A stretch of DNA of 35,726 nt. Origin: Bacillota bacterium (GTDB lineage Bacteria > Bacillota_I > Bacilli_A > RF39 > UBA660). Made by a program: the position numbers and the translations under genes. Below, one piece after another: positions 1 to 8,472 of the stretch. The notes beneath the pieces were generated by a model. It searched no databases. It worked only from the letters and a program-made list of their open reading frames with translations, and was not told the DNA's origin. Numbering within the stretch: the first letter of the stretch is position 1; the number at the start of each line of letters is the position of its first letter. The stretch lies in contig SVAH01000013.1 of assembly GCA_015059485.1 (NCBI GenBank), positions 1-35,726 of the forward strand, given 5' to 3'.

Positions 1-1
1 C

Positions 2-1123
2 GGAAATAAACAGTGGGCAAATGCAGTAATATTAGTATCTAACCCATCAACTACTTATGATGTTGGAGATACAATATCAGAATCAGATATAGAAAGTTAT
101 TTTGTATGGATACCAAAATATAAATATAAATTATTCCATACAACACAGGCAGATGGATATACAACTGGATAGCCTTCAACTTTAGGTAGTAACGCACAAG
201 AAATAGATATAGTATTTGGACTAACAAATACAACTGATTCCGAAGCAGAATGTGCAACTCCAATGACAAGTGGTGCTACAGGAAATTGTGCAGATAACAA
301 ATATATGACCCATCCAGCATTCATAAGTATGAATACAAATGGATTATGGGTAGCAAAATTTGAAACAACAGGAACAACTAGTGCACTAACAGTAAAACCA
401 AGCCAAACATCACTTAGAACTCAAACAGTAAAAGCAATGTTTGAAAGTGCATATAATTATAAAAGAACAGATAATTCACACATGATGAAAAATACAGAAT
501 GGGGAGCTGTAGCATACCTATACCATTCAGCATATGGAAGATGTACAAGTGGAACATGTGAAGATATAAGAATAAATAATAATTCAGATTATCTAACAGG
601 ATATGCAGCAGTAGATGGCACAGATCAAAGTACATATCCAGGAACATACGGAAATGATTCATCAAAGACACTTGCATATAACACAACAACTGGAGTAAAA
701 GCATCAACAACAGGAAATATAACTGGTATATATGATATGTCAGGTGGAGTGCATGAATATGTGTCATCATATAGAACAGGCACACTTGGAACAAGTGGAT
801 TTGATTCAACAATAATAGCTAATTATAATGCAAAATATTTTGATGTATATGGTGAAACAACAAGTAATTCAGATTATAGTAAGAGAATACTTGGAGATGC
901 AACTGGTGAGATGGGACCGTTCTATGATTATACAAGTGGTACATGGACAGGCCATCACAACAATTGGTATTCAGATTATTCTAGTTTTATTCATTCATCT
1001 AGTTCTTGGTTCTCACGAGGTGGTGGGTACAATTATGGTGTTCTTGCAGGCTCATTCTATTTTTCATATCTTACAGGTGGGTCAGCTAATGACATTGGCT
1101 TCCGCCTAGTCTTAGCACCTTAA
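2..1123 (+). CDS. FGE/C-type-lectin-like surface protein, 5'-partial, interrupted by an in-frame TAG
   Basis: The reading frame is open from base 2 to the TAA at 1121-1123 except for a TAG at 170-172. Both sides belong to one protein: upstream reads YFVWIPKYKYKLF, a motif common in Firmicutes surface proteins of this kind, and downstream continues with THPAF, MKNTEWGAVAYL and YDMSGGVHEYV. The last ~40 residues (WFSRGGGYNYG, then AGSFYF, ending GFRLVLAP) match the formylglycine-generating-enzyme/C-type-lectin fold used as a ligand-binding display. The N-terminus lies outside the window, so a signal peptide cannot be judged. The ATG at 263 has no Shine-Dalgarno sequence before it, so restart there is unlikely. 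TAG ends other genes here (2884-2886, 7639-7641), so it is a real stop in this genome. The gene is either a recent pseudogene, translated by readthrough, or contains a sequencing error. A terminator follows directly. Confidence 0.7.
949..1120 (+). other. Candidate variable region of a diversity-generating retroelement target
   Basis: This is the 3' end of the preceding gene, encoding the WFSRGGGYNYG to GFRLVLAP segment. Codon use changes sharply here. The upstream part of the gene favours ata, aca, gga and aga, while this segment uses tac, ttc, ggc, ggt, cga, cgc, gtc and cta, with a relatively GC-rich final 30 bases. Retroelement variable regions typically sit at the 3' end of a C-type-lectin-fold gene, with variable codons spread along RGGxYNxGxxAGxF-like scaffolds and an invariant GC-rich end. 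No template repeat or reverse transcriptase is seen in the window, so the identification rests on position, fold and codon shift alone. Confidence 0.4.
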
Positions 1124-1132
1124 TAAGCATAT

Positions 1133-1158
1133 AAACTACATTTATTGTAGTTTTTTTA
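1133..1158 (+). terminator. Rho-independent terminator after the FGE-like gene
   Basis: The arms AAACTACA and TGTAGTTT enclose a short TTTAT loop and are followed by a run of T. It lies 10 bases after the stop codon and separates this gene from cca. Confidence 0.75.
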
Positions 1159-1195
1159 GTATAATAAATATGTAATAATTTAATGGGAGTCTTAT

Positions 1196-2266
1196 ATGAA
1201 TAGAATAATAGTTGATGTGTTAAATAAAATAGAAGATAAAGGTTATATTGCTTATGTAGTAGGTGGATATGTTAGGGATTATTTACTTTCTAAGCATAGT
1301 TATGATATAGATATATGCACTAATGCTAAAACTGGTACTTTAGAAAAAATATTTAATATAAAAAGTGATAATAAATATGGCTCAATAAAATTTAAATTAG
1401 ATAAATATAGTTTTGAGATAACAACTTTTAGAAAAGAAATAAAATATGAAAATGGTAAGTTGTTAGAGATAGAATATACTGATAATTTTAAAGAAGATAT
1501 AAAAAGAAGAGATTTTACTATTAATTCAATTGCTTTAGATAAAAATGATATTGTAATTGATTTATTAGAAGGAGTAAAAGATTTAAATAATAAAGTAATT
1601 AAATTAATAGGCGATGAAAGTAAATTAATGGAAGATCCACTTAGAATTATTAGAGCTATTAGATTTTCTACAATACTTGATTTTGATTTAGATGAAAAAT
1701 TAGAGAAATATATAGTTAAATGTAAAAAATATTTAAGTAATGTATCTATAGTAAAATTAAGAGAAGAATTAGAAAAAATATTAGAAAGTACTAATTATAA
1801 AAAAGGATTATGTTTACTAAAAAAATATAGTTTAATAGATGAATTAGGTATAAAATATAATAATGTAGTTTATGTAGATAATATTTATGGTATGTGGGCT
1901 CAAATAGATATAAAAACATATAGTTCATTTAATAAGAAAGAAATAGAAATTATTAATGCAATAAAGAAAATTATAAGAAAAAATGAAATTACTAATGAAA
2001 CTTTATTTGATTATAGTATAGATTTAAATATAATAGCGGCAAAAATATTAAAAATTGATGAACAAATAGTAAAAAAGATGTATAATAATTTAGTAGTGAA
2101 AAGTACTGATGATTTAGATATTAGTATTTTAGAAATAAATAGTGTTATTAAGAATTTTAATAAGTCTAAAATAGTAAGATATAAGCTTATAAGAATGGTT
2201 AATAATAGTATTTTAAATAATGTTAAAAAAGATTTATTAAAACATGTAGAGGAGGAAAGCGAATGA
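1196..2266 (+). CDS. cca: CCA-adding tRNA nucleotidyltransferase
   Basis: The enzyme adds or repairs the 3'-terminal CCA of tRNAs using CTP and ATP, in the cytoplasm. The head domain has the class II nucleotidyltransferase signature: GGYVRD at residues 23-28, then DID at 37-39 (the metal-binding carboxylates), followed by RRDFTINSIA and EDPLRIIRAIRF, the region that selects bases and binds the tRNA acceptor. At 356 residues it is somewhat shorter than many bacterial CCA enzymes (about 400). The C-terminal half is poorly conserved, as usual for the body and tail. The start is supported by GGGAG about 8 bases upstream. The stop overlaps the dnaD start in ATGA (2263-2266), so cca, dnaD and nth look co-translated. 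Poly(A) polymerase is the alternative reading of the family, less likely in a genome of this type. Confidence 0.9.
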   Translation: MNRIIVDVLNKIEDKGYIAYVVGGYVRDYLLSKHSYDIDICTNAKTGTLEKIFNIKSDNKYGSIKFKLDKYSFEITTFRKEIKYENGKLLEIEYTDNFKEDIKRRDFTINSIALDKNDIVIDLLEGVKDLNNKVIKLIGDESKLMEDPLRIIRAIRFSTILDFDLDEKLEKYIVKCKKYLSNVSIVKLREELEKILESTNYKKGLCLLKKYSLIDELGIKYNNVVYVDNIYGMWAQIDIKTYSSFNKKEIEIINAIKKIIRKNEITNETLFDYSIDLNIIAAKILKIDEQIVKKMYNNLVVKSTDDLDISILEINSVIKNFNKSKIVRYKLIRMVNNSILNNVKKDLLKHVEEESE

Positions 2267-2886
2267 ATGTAAAAGATATTTTAAAAGAAAAAAAATTTAT
2301 AGTAGGTAGTCATTTAATTAATAAAGCTTTAGAATTAAAATTATCTTTAGAAGAGTTTTTGCTTCTTACTTATTTTGAAAATTCTGATACTAATGTGTTT
2401 GATATAGAATTAATTAATAAAAATACTGGTATGAGTGAAGAAGCTATTATGAACTCTTTTAATTCGCTTATGGGTAAGAAATTAATATCTTTTGAAACAG
2501 GAAAAGATTTAGAGGGAAGGATAATAGATGCTGTATCTTTAGATAATTTCTATGACTTAATAAAAGAAGAAAAAAAGGAAGAAAGTACAGATGGGTTATT
2601 CGAAGATTTTGAACGTGAATTTGCAAGAAGTCTTTCTCCAAGCGAATATGAGTATATTAATTCATTTTTAATGTTAGGCTTTAGTGAAGAGTTAATAAGA
2701 GGTGCATTAAAAGAAGCAGTTTACAATGGTGCTACTAATATGAGATATATAGATGCTGTTTTACATAGTTGGAAGAAAAAAGGCTATAAGTCTATGAATG
2801 ATGTAAATAATAATATAGTTAAAGAAGAGACTGAAAAAAATGACACAGCTATGTTTGAATTTGATTGGTTAAATGATGATGAATAG
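2263..2886 (+). CDS. dnaD: DnaD-family replication initiation/restart protein
   Basis: DnaD helps open origin DNA and load the replicative helicase with DnaB/DnaI in low-GC Gram-positives. The N-terminal ~80 residues form a winged-helix domain (FLLLTYFENSD, then MSEEAIMNSFNSLMGKKLI). The C-terminal DnaB_2/DnaD domain lies at about residues 115-185 (EFARSLSPSEYEYINSF and AVLHSWKKKGYKSMNDV, a signature of the family). Length (207) is normal. A strong GGAGG lies upstream and the start codon overlaps the cca stop. The 3' end overlaps nth. The dnaD-nth pairing is the same as in Bacillus and supports both calls. The stop codon is TAG. Confidence 0.9.
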   Translation: MNVKDILKEKKFIVGSHLINKALELKLSLEEFLLLTYFENSDTNVFDIELINKNTGMSEEAIMNSFNSLMGKKLISFETGKDLEGRIIDAVSLDNFYDLIKEEKKEESTDGLFEDFEREFARSLSPSEYEYINSFLMLGFSEELIRGALKEAVYNGATNMRYIDAVLHSWKKKGYKSMNDVNNNIVKEETEKNDTAMFEFDWLNDDE

Positions 2887-3499
2887 TGATTTGTTAATAA
2901 AAGAATTAGATAAAATGATACCTAATCCTAGGTGTGAGTTAAATTATAATAAGGATTATGAACTTTTAATAGCAACAGTTCTTAGTGCTCAATGTACAGA
3001 TAAAAGAGTTAATATGGTTACGAAAGAATTATTTGATAAATATGATATTTTTAGTTTGGCAAGTGCTAATATAAGAGATATTATGAAAATAGTAAGACCT
3101 GTAGGAACTTATACTAGAAAATCAGAATACATTATAGAGATAGCTAAAAAGTTGGTTAAGGACTATAATGGTAAAGTTCCAAATGATAGAAATTACCTGG
3201 AAAGTCTTCCAGGAGTAGGTAGAAAAACTTGTAATGTTGTACTATCAAATATATATGATGTTCCAGCAATAGCAGTGGATACACATGTAGAAAGAGTATC
3301 AAAAAGACTAGGACTTGCATATAAAAATGATAGTGTATTGAAAGTTGAAAAAAAGTTAATGAGAAAGATTCCTAAAGATAAATGGAGTAGAACTCATCAT
3401 CAACTTGTATTATTTGGAAGATATATATGTAAAAGTGTTAATCCGGATTGCAATAGCTGTAGTTTAAAAGAATATTGTAAGCACTATAAAAAAATCTGA
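2873..3499 (+). CDS. nth: Endonuclease III, base-excision repair DNA glycosylase/AP lyase
   Basis: Removes oxidised pyrimidines and cleaves the resulting abasic site. The helix-hairpin-helix motif LPGVGRKT is at residues 112-119 with the catalytic Lys118; the catalytic Asp136 is in AVDTHVERV. The C-terminal [4Fe-4S] ligands are intact with canonical spacing C-x6-C-x2-C-x5-C (Cys186, 193, 196, 202). Length 208 is typical. Three ATGs in a row (2873, 2876, 2879) open the frame. There is no clear Shine-Dalgarno, so translation is probably coupled to dnaD, whose last codons it overlaps. The terminator hairpin begins inside the last codons of the gene. Confidence 0.95.
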   Translation: MMMNSDLLIKELDKMIPNPRCELNYNKDYELLIATVLSAQCTDKRVNMVTKELFDKYDIFSLASANIRDIMKIVRPVGTYTRKSEYIIEIAKKLVKDYNGKVPNDRNYLESLPGVGRKTCNVVLSNIYDVPAIAVDTHVERVSKRLGLAYKNDSVLKVEKKLMRKIPKDKWSRTHHQLVLFGRYICKSVNPDCNSCSLKEYCKHYKKI

Positions 3500-3517
3500 T
3501 ATTTCAGATTTTTTTTG
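3490..3517 (+). terminator. Terminator of the cca-dnaD-nth operon
   Basis: The arms AAATCTGA and TCAGATTT with a short loop are followed by a long T run. The stem includes the TGA stop codon of nth. Confidence 0.8.
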
Positions 3518-3573
3518 TTGTATTATCTCCAGTTTGGTTGATATTTGTTGAAATCATTGAAAATAAAATAATA

Positions 3574-3597
3574 AAACAGATAAATTAATATCTGTTT
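3574..3597 (-). terminator. Terminator of the recU-ponA operon
   Basis: An inverted repeat AAACAGATA/TATCTGTTT with a six-base loop lies just beyond the ponA stop. On the minus strand it is followed by a T-rich tail. It faces the nth terminator, so the two operons converge. Confidence 0.65.
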
Positions 3598-3604
3598 CAT
3601 TTCT

Positions 3605-6157
3605 TTATTCTAATACATATTCGTTAGGAACTACTGTTGAGTTAGAATTGCTTGAATTGGTAGTATCTGTATTTGTATCATCAGTACTTGGTGTAATTAC
3701 ACTTGTAGGATATTTAGTACTTATAGAAATACCATTACTGCGATTATCTTTAAATATACTGTAAGCAGTTTTAATTGTAAAGTCATAATTACTTACACCA
3801 TCACCAGTGTAACTATATGATGTACTATCGGTGTAACCAACATAATTTCCATTTACATAAATTTCATAGCCAACTGTTCCAATATTTGCATTATTATAAT
3901 CTAATCTAGCTTGATAGAACGTTTCAGCAAATTTACCATAATTTTCATTATAATAATCAGCAATAGCTGCTTCACTAGTACCTTCACTTGCTTTAGCAGG
4001 GCTCCATGAAAGATTTATTGTAGTACCACTTGTTGTAAATGTACCATTAGAAGGATCATTTAATCTTCCAAATCTAGTAGATTCTTCAGTTGGTTCAGTT
4101 CCTTTTTTAAACATTGCTGACATTCTCATACTTTCTGGAGTAGTTTCACTAGCAAGTGTAAATGGAATGGAATCTTTTTCAACTGTAACTGTTACAATCC
4201 CCGAGGGTTTTTTGAAGGTCGAGTCCTTCTTGTATATTTTATTAGCAACAGCGGCCATAATTCCACGTCTTGCTTTACCACCAGGAGTTGATGTTAAATA
4301 TACGCCTTTTTCATTTTTGTCATATCCATACCAAAGTGATATTGAGTAATCAGGAGTGTAAGTGTTATTCCAATGGTCTGGTGTAACAGAACTTGGATAT
4401 CCATATGTCTTTCTTGAAGATGCATCCATTGTAGTAGTACCACCTTTAGCGGCTACTTCAGTACCAGAAACATGTATTGAACCACCAACACCTTGTTTAC
4501 CACCTGTTACAAGCATATCTGTAATTAAGTAAGCAGTTTCTTCTGACATAACTTTAACTTTTTCAGGGGTATATTTTTCAGTTTTATCTGTATCTAAATA
4601 TGTTATTTCAGTGAATGCATATGGCGCAATATAACTACCACCTCTACCAAAAGCAGCATAAGCAGCAGATGCTTCAAGTGGAGAAACACCATCAAATCCA
4701 CCAATTGAACATGATTCGTATGGAAGGCCTTCGCCGTAGTGTATTCCTAATTTATGAACGAAATCAGCTATTTTTTCTTTGTCTACAGCTTGGAAAGCTT
4801 GTAATGCTGGAATATTTCTTGAATCAACTAATGCATCACGCATTGTCATCATACCTTTATATCTATTATCATAGTTTTTAATTGAGCCACCAGAAGAATA
4901 AGTATAAGGCATATCGAAGAAATAAGTTGATGGAGAACCATTATTGTATTCAATGTATGGACCATAATCAAATATTGGTTTAGCAGTCGAACCAGGTTGA
5001 CGACTAATATCAGTAGCTCTATTAAGTCCCATTGCTTGATAATTACGCCCACCAGATAGAGCAACAACAGAACCATCTTTAGTACTTGTGATTGCCATAC
5101 CCATTTGAACTTTATCATCTGCAAATGTATAGCCACCAGTACCATTAGTAACATTATTAACTACATCTTGAACGTTTCTATTCATTGTAGTTTTAACAGA
5201 CATTGGTACATGTCTTGGATCATTTCCAGTAACTTCAATAATATTTTTTACAGTATAATCTATAAATTGCTGGTATGGATTAGTAAATGATTTATCATCA
5301 CGATTAACAAGTAATGTTTGAATTGGAATACTATTAGCAATATCACATTCTTCCTTAGTAAGGTAACCATGTTTAACCATCAAGTTTAAAACGGTTTCAC
5401 GTCTCTTAGTTGCTGCATTTGGAAAATTATATGGATTAAACGCAGTAGGGTTATTAAACATACCTACTATTAAAGCACTTTCGGATAAACTTAAATCATT
5501 AACTGATTTTCCAAAGAATTCTTGAGAAGCCTGTTCAACACCGTATATACCAGAGTAATTGATATTACCGTTACCAAACCATTGACTATTAACATAGAAT
5601 TCTATTATTTCTTCTTTAGTATATGTTTTTTCTATTTTAAATACTGCCATATAAATATCTGTAAATTTTCTTATTATACCTTTCATACCACTTGCTTCAC
5701 TAGAAGTATAATTATTTTTAACAAGTTGCATTGTTAGAGTAGAGGCACCACCAGCATTTGAATTACCCAAAGCTTGTCCTAAAGATGCCTTAAAGAATCT
5801 AGCTGCATCAAATCCATTATGTTGGAAGAATCTCGAATCTTCTGTTGCAACAAGTGCATCAATCATATTTTGTGGTAAATCATCATATGTTACTAAAACT
5901 CTGTTTTCTGCACCAAGTCTTGCAATTTCGTTTCCATCAGTATCGTAGAAAACCGATGATTCGGATTTATATAATTTTTGAGCATTAAAATCAGGCGCTG
6001 TAATAATTATATATAGTCCAAATATTAAAAATGTTGAAGCTACTACTATACCAAGAGTATAAAATAGTATTACTATTAACGTTTTTAAATTCTTTTTGAA
6101 TTTACCTGGACTTTTCGTATTATTCTTTTCTTTTTTAACTTTTAACTTCTTTGCCAT
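3605..6157 (-). CDS. ponA: Class A penicillin-binding protein (glycosyltransferase/transpeptidase)
   Basis: Bifunctional membrane enzyme that polymerises lipid II and cross-links peptidoglycan. A basic cytoplasmic tail (residues 1-26) precedes one membrane anchor (~27-52). The GT51 glycosyltransferase domain has its catalytic Glu in ATEDSRFFQHNGFD (E106) and the conserved GGASTLTMQLVKN (~136-148). The transpeptidase domain has SxxK as STAK at 390-393, SxN as SRN at 446-448, and the third motif as KGGTTT at 571, not the usual KTG. A C-terminal region (~690-820: FTTSGTTINLSWSP, then YEIYVNGNYVGYTDS) resembles a fibronectin type III module, and the tail is Thr/Asn/Ser-rich. The start follows AGGAGG and overlaps recU by 23 bases. 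The recU-ponA order is that of Bacillus. Confidence 0.92.
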   Translation of the reverse strand: MAKKLKVKKEKNNTKSPGKFKKNLKTLIVILFYTLGIVVASTFLIFGLYIIITAPDFNAQKLYKSESSVFYDTDGNEIARLGAENRVLVTYDDLPQNMIDALVATEDSRFFQHNGFDAARFFKASLGQALGNSNAGGASTLTMQLVKNNYTSSEASGMKGIIRKFTDIYMAVFKIEKTYTKEEIIEFYVNSQWFGNGNINYSGIYGVEQASQEFFGKSVNDLSLSESALIVGMFNNPTAFNPYNFPNAATKRRETVLNLMVKHGYLTKEECDIANSIPIQTLLVNRDDKSFTNPYQQFIDYTVKNIIEVTGNDPRHVPMSVKTTMNRNVQDVVNNVTNGTGGYTFADDKVQMGMAITSTKDGSVVALSGGRNYQAMGLNRATDISRQPGSTAKPIFDYGPYIEYNNGSPSTYFFDMPYTYSSGGSIKNYDNRYKGMMTMRDALVDSRNIPALQAFQAVDKEKIADFVHKLGIHYGEGLPYESCSIGGFDGVSPLEASAAYAAFGRGGSYIAPYAFTEITYLDTDKTEKYTPEKVKVMSEETAYLITDMLVTGGKQGVGGSIHVSGTEVAAKGGTTTMDASSRKTYGYPSSVTPDHWNNTYTPDYSISLWYGYDKNEKGVYLTSTPGGKARRGIMAAVANKIYKKDSTFKKPSGIVTVTVEKDSIPFTLASETTPESMRMSAMFKKGTEPTEESTRFGRLNDPSNGTFTTSGTTINLSWSPAKASEGTSEAAIADYYNENYGKFAETFYQARLDYNNANIGTVGYEIYVNGNYVGYTDSTSYSYTGDGVSNYDFTIKTAYSIFKDNRSNGISISTKYPTSVITPSTDDTNTDTTNSSNSNSTVVPNEYVLE

Positions 6158-6719
6158 AATTATGACCTCCTAATAATAAATTATCAATTATTTTTAAGTA
6201 ATCTAAAGGTGGATTATATTTTTCTATTAAATTGAATCCTTTAGTACTAATATATTCATAAGGAATACTTTTTCTTTCATTATTATCAATAAAATTTATA
6301 AAATCATTACCTAAAAGCAAATAATATAATCCATTCATTTTTATTATTAAAAAGACTATACCATCATGTCTAATTACATTTCTTATATGTTCTATTTGAT
6401 GTTTATGTACATTAGCAAGTGGAAATGATGTTTTACTTTTAGTTTCTTTAGCATCAAATTCTATATATTTACCTTTATATATTCCATTATAATCTAAAGT
6501 AGACTGCTCTTTAAAATATGCTTTTTCTATAGTTCTACCGAATTCATTGAAACTACTTTTAGCAATTCCAATAGGAGTGGGTTTCTTATATATTAATGCC
6601 ATATCTTTTTCTAGGTAATATTCATTTGTTTCATTGATGAGTTCTTCAAGGTCCATTCCTCTATTTGCATAATTAATAAATGTTTTATGGGTCTTTTTTA
6701 TATTATTTGGATACAACAT
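6135..6719 (-). CDS. recU: Holliday junction resolvase RecU
   Basis: Resolves four-way DNA junctions during recombination and chromosome segregation in Firmicutes. Recognisable elements are NRGMDLEELINETN near the N-terminus (residues 19-33), LDYNGIYKGKYIEFDAKETK (75-94) containing the PD-(D/E)xK-type nuclease core (Asp76; D-A-K at 89-91, where Bacillus has E-A-K), and FPLANVHKHQIEH (99-111). Length 194 is close to the usual ~200. The start is preceded by AGGTGA. It overlaps ponA by 23 bases and the two are presumably co-transcribed. The intergenic region to sigG is divergent. Confidence 0.93.
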   Translation of the reverse strand: MLYPNNIKKTHKTFINYANRGMDLEELINETNEYYLEKDMALIYKKPTPIGIAKSSFNEFGRTIEKAYFKEQSTLDYNGIYKGKYIEFDAKETKSKTSFPLANVHKHQIEHIRNVIRHDGIVFLIIKMNGLYYLLLGNDFINFIDNNERKSIPYEYISTKGFNLIEKYNPPLDYLKIIDNLLLGGHNYGKEVKS

Positions 6720-6735
6720 AAAATCACCTACAAAA

Positions 6736-6764
6736 ATTATACAATAAATAGGGAAATTATTCTA
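6736..6764 (-). promoter_or_regulatory. Possible promoter of recU-ponA
   Basis: Read on the minus strand, TAGAAT (6764-6759) and TATAAT (6741-6736) are separated by 17 bases, 17 bases before the recU ATG. The -35 is a weak match. Confidence 0.4.
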
Positions 6765-6864
6765 TATTATACTATACTACTTTACACTTGATTAGACATA
6801 AAATGACTATATTTTTGAATAAAATTTTGACTTTTTTTACAACATAATATTGAAAGGAGCTAAT

Positions 6865-7641
6865 ATGGCAAATTATAAAGTAGAAATATCTGGTATAAAT
6901 ACTAATAATTTAAAAGTATTGAAGAGTGAAGAAACGGTTGAACTTTTTAAAAAATATCAAGCAGGTGATGAAAAAGCAAAAGAAGAATTAGTTAATGGGA
7001 ATTTGAAGCTAGTACTAAGTATATTAAAAAAGTTTAATACTGGTAAATACAATTTGGATGATTTATTCCAAGTAGGGGTAATAGGTCTTATAAAAGCAAT
7101 AGATAATTTTGATTTATCATATAATTTACAATTAAGTACTTATGCATGTCCTCTTATTATTGGCGAAATTAAAAGATATATTAGGGATAATACGACAATT
7201 AGAGTTAGTAGAAGTATTAAAGAAAGAGCGTATGAAATTATAAAGTTTAAAGATGAATTTGAAAAGACTAATGGTTACATTCCATCTAATGAAGAAATAG
7301 CAAAGGCTTTAAATATATCTGAATATGAAATAGATTATGCAATTGATGCGTTAAAAGAACCTATGTCAATCTTTGAACCTATATATAATGATGGTGGAGA
7401 TACAATTTATTTATTTGATCAAATAGCCGATAAAAAATGTATCGATTCAGAATTAGATTCTTTAATTGCATTAAAGAAAGCACTTAATCAAATTAAAATA
7501 AGGGAAAGAGAAATATTAACATCTAGATATATACTTGGAAAAACACAAACAGAACTTGCCAGGGATTATAATATTTCTCAAGCACAAGTATCACGCATTG
7601 AAAAGAATGCAATAGATAATATTAGAAAATTAATAAGGTAG
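6865..7641 (+). CDS. sigG: Sporulation RNA polymerase sigma factor, SigG type
   Basis: Forespore-specific sigma-70 family factor. The N-terminus KVEISGINTNNLKVL matches the SigG-specific motif (KVEICGVDTSKLPVL in Bacillus), which separates it from SigF and SigB. Then come LVNGNLKLVLSILKKF, DDLFQVGVIGLIKAIDNFD (region 2.2), LSTYACPLIIGEIKRYIRD (regions 2.3-2.4), VSRSIKERAY, EPIYNDGGD and the C-terminal helix-turn-helix TQTELARDYNISQAQVSRIEK (region 4.2). Length is 258, against 260 in Bacillus. I chose the ATG at 6865 because AAAGGAG lies 5 bases before it; a TTG at 6850 would place the Shine-Dalgarno inside the gene. I could not identify a convincing SigF/SigG-type promoter upstream. Its presence is the main evidence that this organism forms endospores. 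The spoIIGA-sigE neighbours seen in Bacillus are absent. Confidence 0.9.
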   Translation: MANYKVEISGINTNNLKVLKSEETVELFKKYQAGDEKAKEELVNGNLKLVLSILKKFNTGKYNLDDLFQVGVIGLIKAIDNFDLSYNLQLSTYACPLIIGEIKRYIRDNTTIRVSRSIKERAYEIIKFKDEFEKTNGYIPSNEEIAKALNISEYEIDYAIDALKEPMSIFEPIYNDGGDTIYLFDQIADKKCIDSELDSLIALKKALNQIKIREREILTSRYILGKTQTELARDYNISQAQVSRIEKNAIDNIRKLIR

Positions 7642-7681
7642 TGTAAACAATGATGTAAAATATACAAAAAAATATTTTTTG

Positions 7682-7709
7682 TTGACACTCTTTGTGTTAA
7701 ACTTAATTT
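7682..7709 (+). promoter_or_regulatory. SigA-type promoter of deoD
   Basis: TTGACA (7682-7687) and TAATTT (7704-7709) are 16 bases apart, followed by a short leader to the deoD start at 7732. Having its own promoter separates deoD from sigG. Confidence 0.6.
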
Positions 7710-7731
7710 AAGAATAGAGGGAGAGATTGAT

Positions 7732-8472
7732 ATGAATATTCCAAAAGTACAAGAAAATTTAAAACCTGTTCATATTAATTGTGAAAAAAAATGTATAGCA
7801 GACACAGTAATTATGCCAGGAGATCCTTTGAGAGCAAAGTATATTGCTGAGAATTTTTTGACAGATGCTGAACTTGTGAATGATACTCGAAATATGTTTG
7901 CTTATACAGGTTTTTATAAGAATAAAAGGGTTACAGTGATGGGTTCTGGCATGGGTATGCCTTCGATGAGTATTTATGCTTTTGAACTTTTTTACTTCTT
8001 TGAAGTAAAAACAATAATTAGAATAGGAACTTGTGGTTCATTAAGTCCTAATGTTAAAGTTGGAGAATTATTACTTGCAACAGATTCATATAATGAGGGA
8101 AGTTTCGCTTATTCTTATAATGGCGAAAATATACATTTAGCTAACTCCACTTCAATACTAAATGATAAAATTATGAGAGTTGCGCGTAATAAAAAATTTA
8201 AAATTCATGAAGGGACTGTTATGACAAGAGAACAATTTGATTTCTATTCAGATACAGAGCATGTTTTAAAACGTGTACCAAAAGGTATTGATCTAATTGG
8301 TGCAGAAATGGAATCATTTGCATTATTTCATATTGCAAATAGTTTTGAAAGAGAAGCTGCATGTATTTTAACTGCTGTAGATAGTAAGTTTGAAAACACT
8401 TTCATGACTGTAGATGAAAGAGAGACTTCTTTAAATAACATGATTACATTAGCACTAGACTCTATTTTATAA
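7732..8472 (+). CDS. deoD: Purine nucleoside phosphorylase, DeoD type
   Basis: Phosphorolytic cleavage of purine (deoxy)nucleosides to base and (deoxy)ribose-1-phosphate, for purine salvage. Family signatures are MPGDPLRAKYIAENFL near residue 28, MGSGMGMPSMSIYAFEL (phosphate and ribose contacts), IRIGTCGSL, and GAEMESFALF, the ribose-binding Glu motif; the usual SD of the catalytic region appears as TAVDS. Length is 246, near the family norm of 235-245. The start is set by GAGGGAGAG upstream. A terminator follows immediately. It is unlinked to other nucleoside genes in this window. Confidence 0.93.
   Translation: MNIPKVQENLKPVHINCEKKCIADTVIMPGDPLRAKYIAENFLTDAELVNDTRNMFAYTGFYKNKRVTVMGSGMGMPSMSIYAFELFYFFEVKTIIRIGTCGSLSPNVKVGELLLATDSYNEGSFAYSYNGENIHLANSTSILNDKIMRVARNKKFKIHEGTVMTREQFDFYSDTEHVLKRVPKGIDLIGAEMESFALFHIANSFEREAACILTAVDSKFENTFMTVDERETSLNNMITLALDSIL

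Noticed and set aside
414..812. Minus-strand frame of 132 codons inside the FGE-like gene
   Set aside because: Low-complexity Leu/His/Tyr-rich translation with no start signals; shadow of the plus-strand gene.
263..1123. Independent gene starting at the ATG at 263
   Set aside because: No ribosome binding site, and the frame upstream encodes the conserved beginning of the same protein; treated as one interrupted gene.
4849..5154. Minus-strand frame of 101 codons within ponA
   Set aside because: Hydrophobic nonsense product in another frame of a clearly coding gene.
6816..6849. TGAATA and CATAATA upstream of sigG, resembling a SigG-type promoter
   Set aside because: The spacing is 21 bases, not 17-18, so it is unlikely to work as one promoter.
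7665..7681. CAAAAAA/TTTTTTG palindrome after sigG as terminator
   Set aside because: Only A-T pairs besides one C-G, a three-base loop and no T run after it; too weak, and it abuts the deoD -35.
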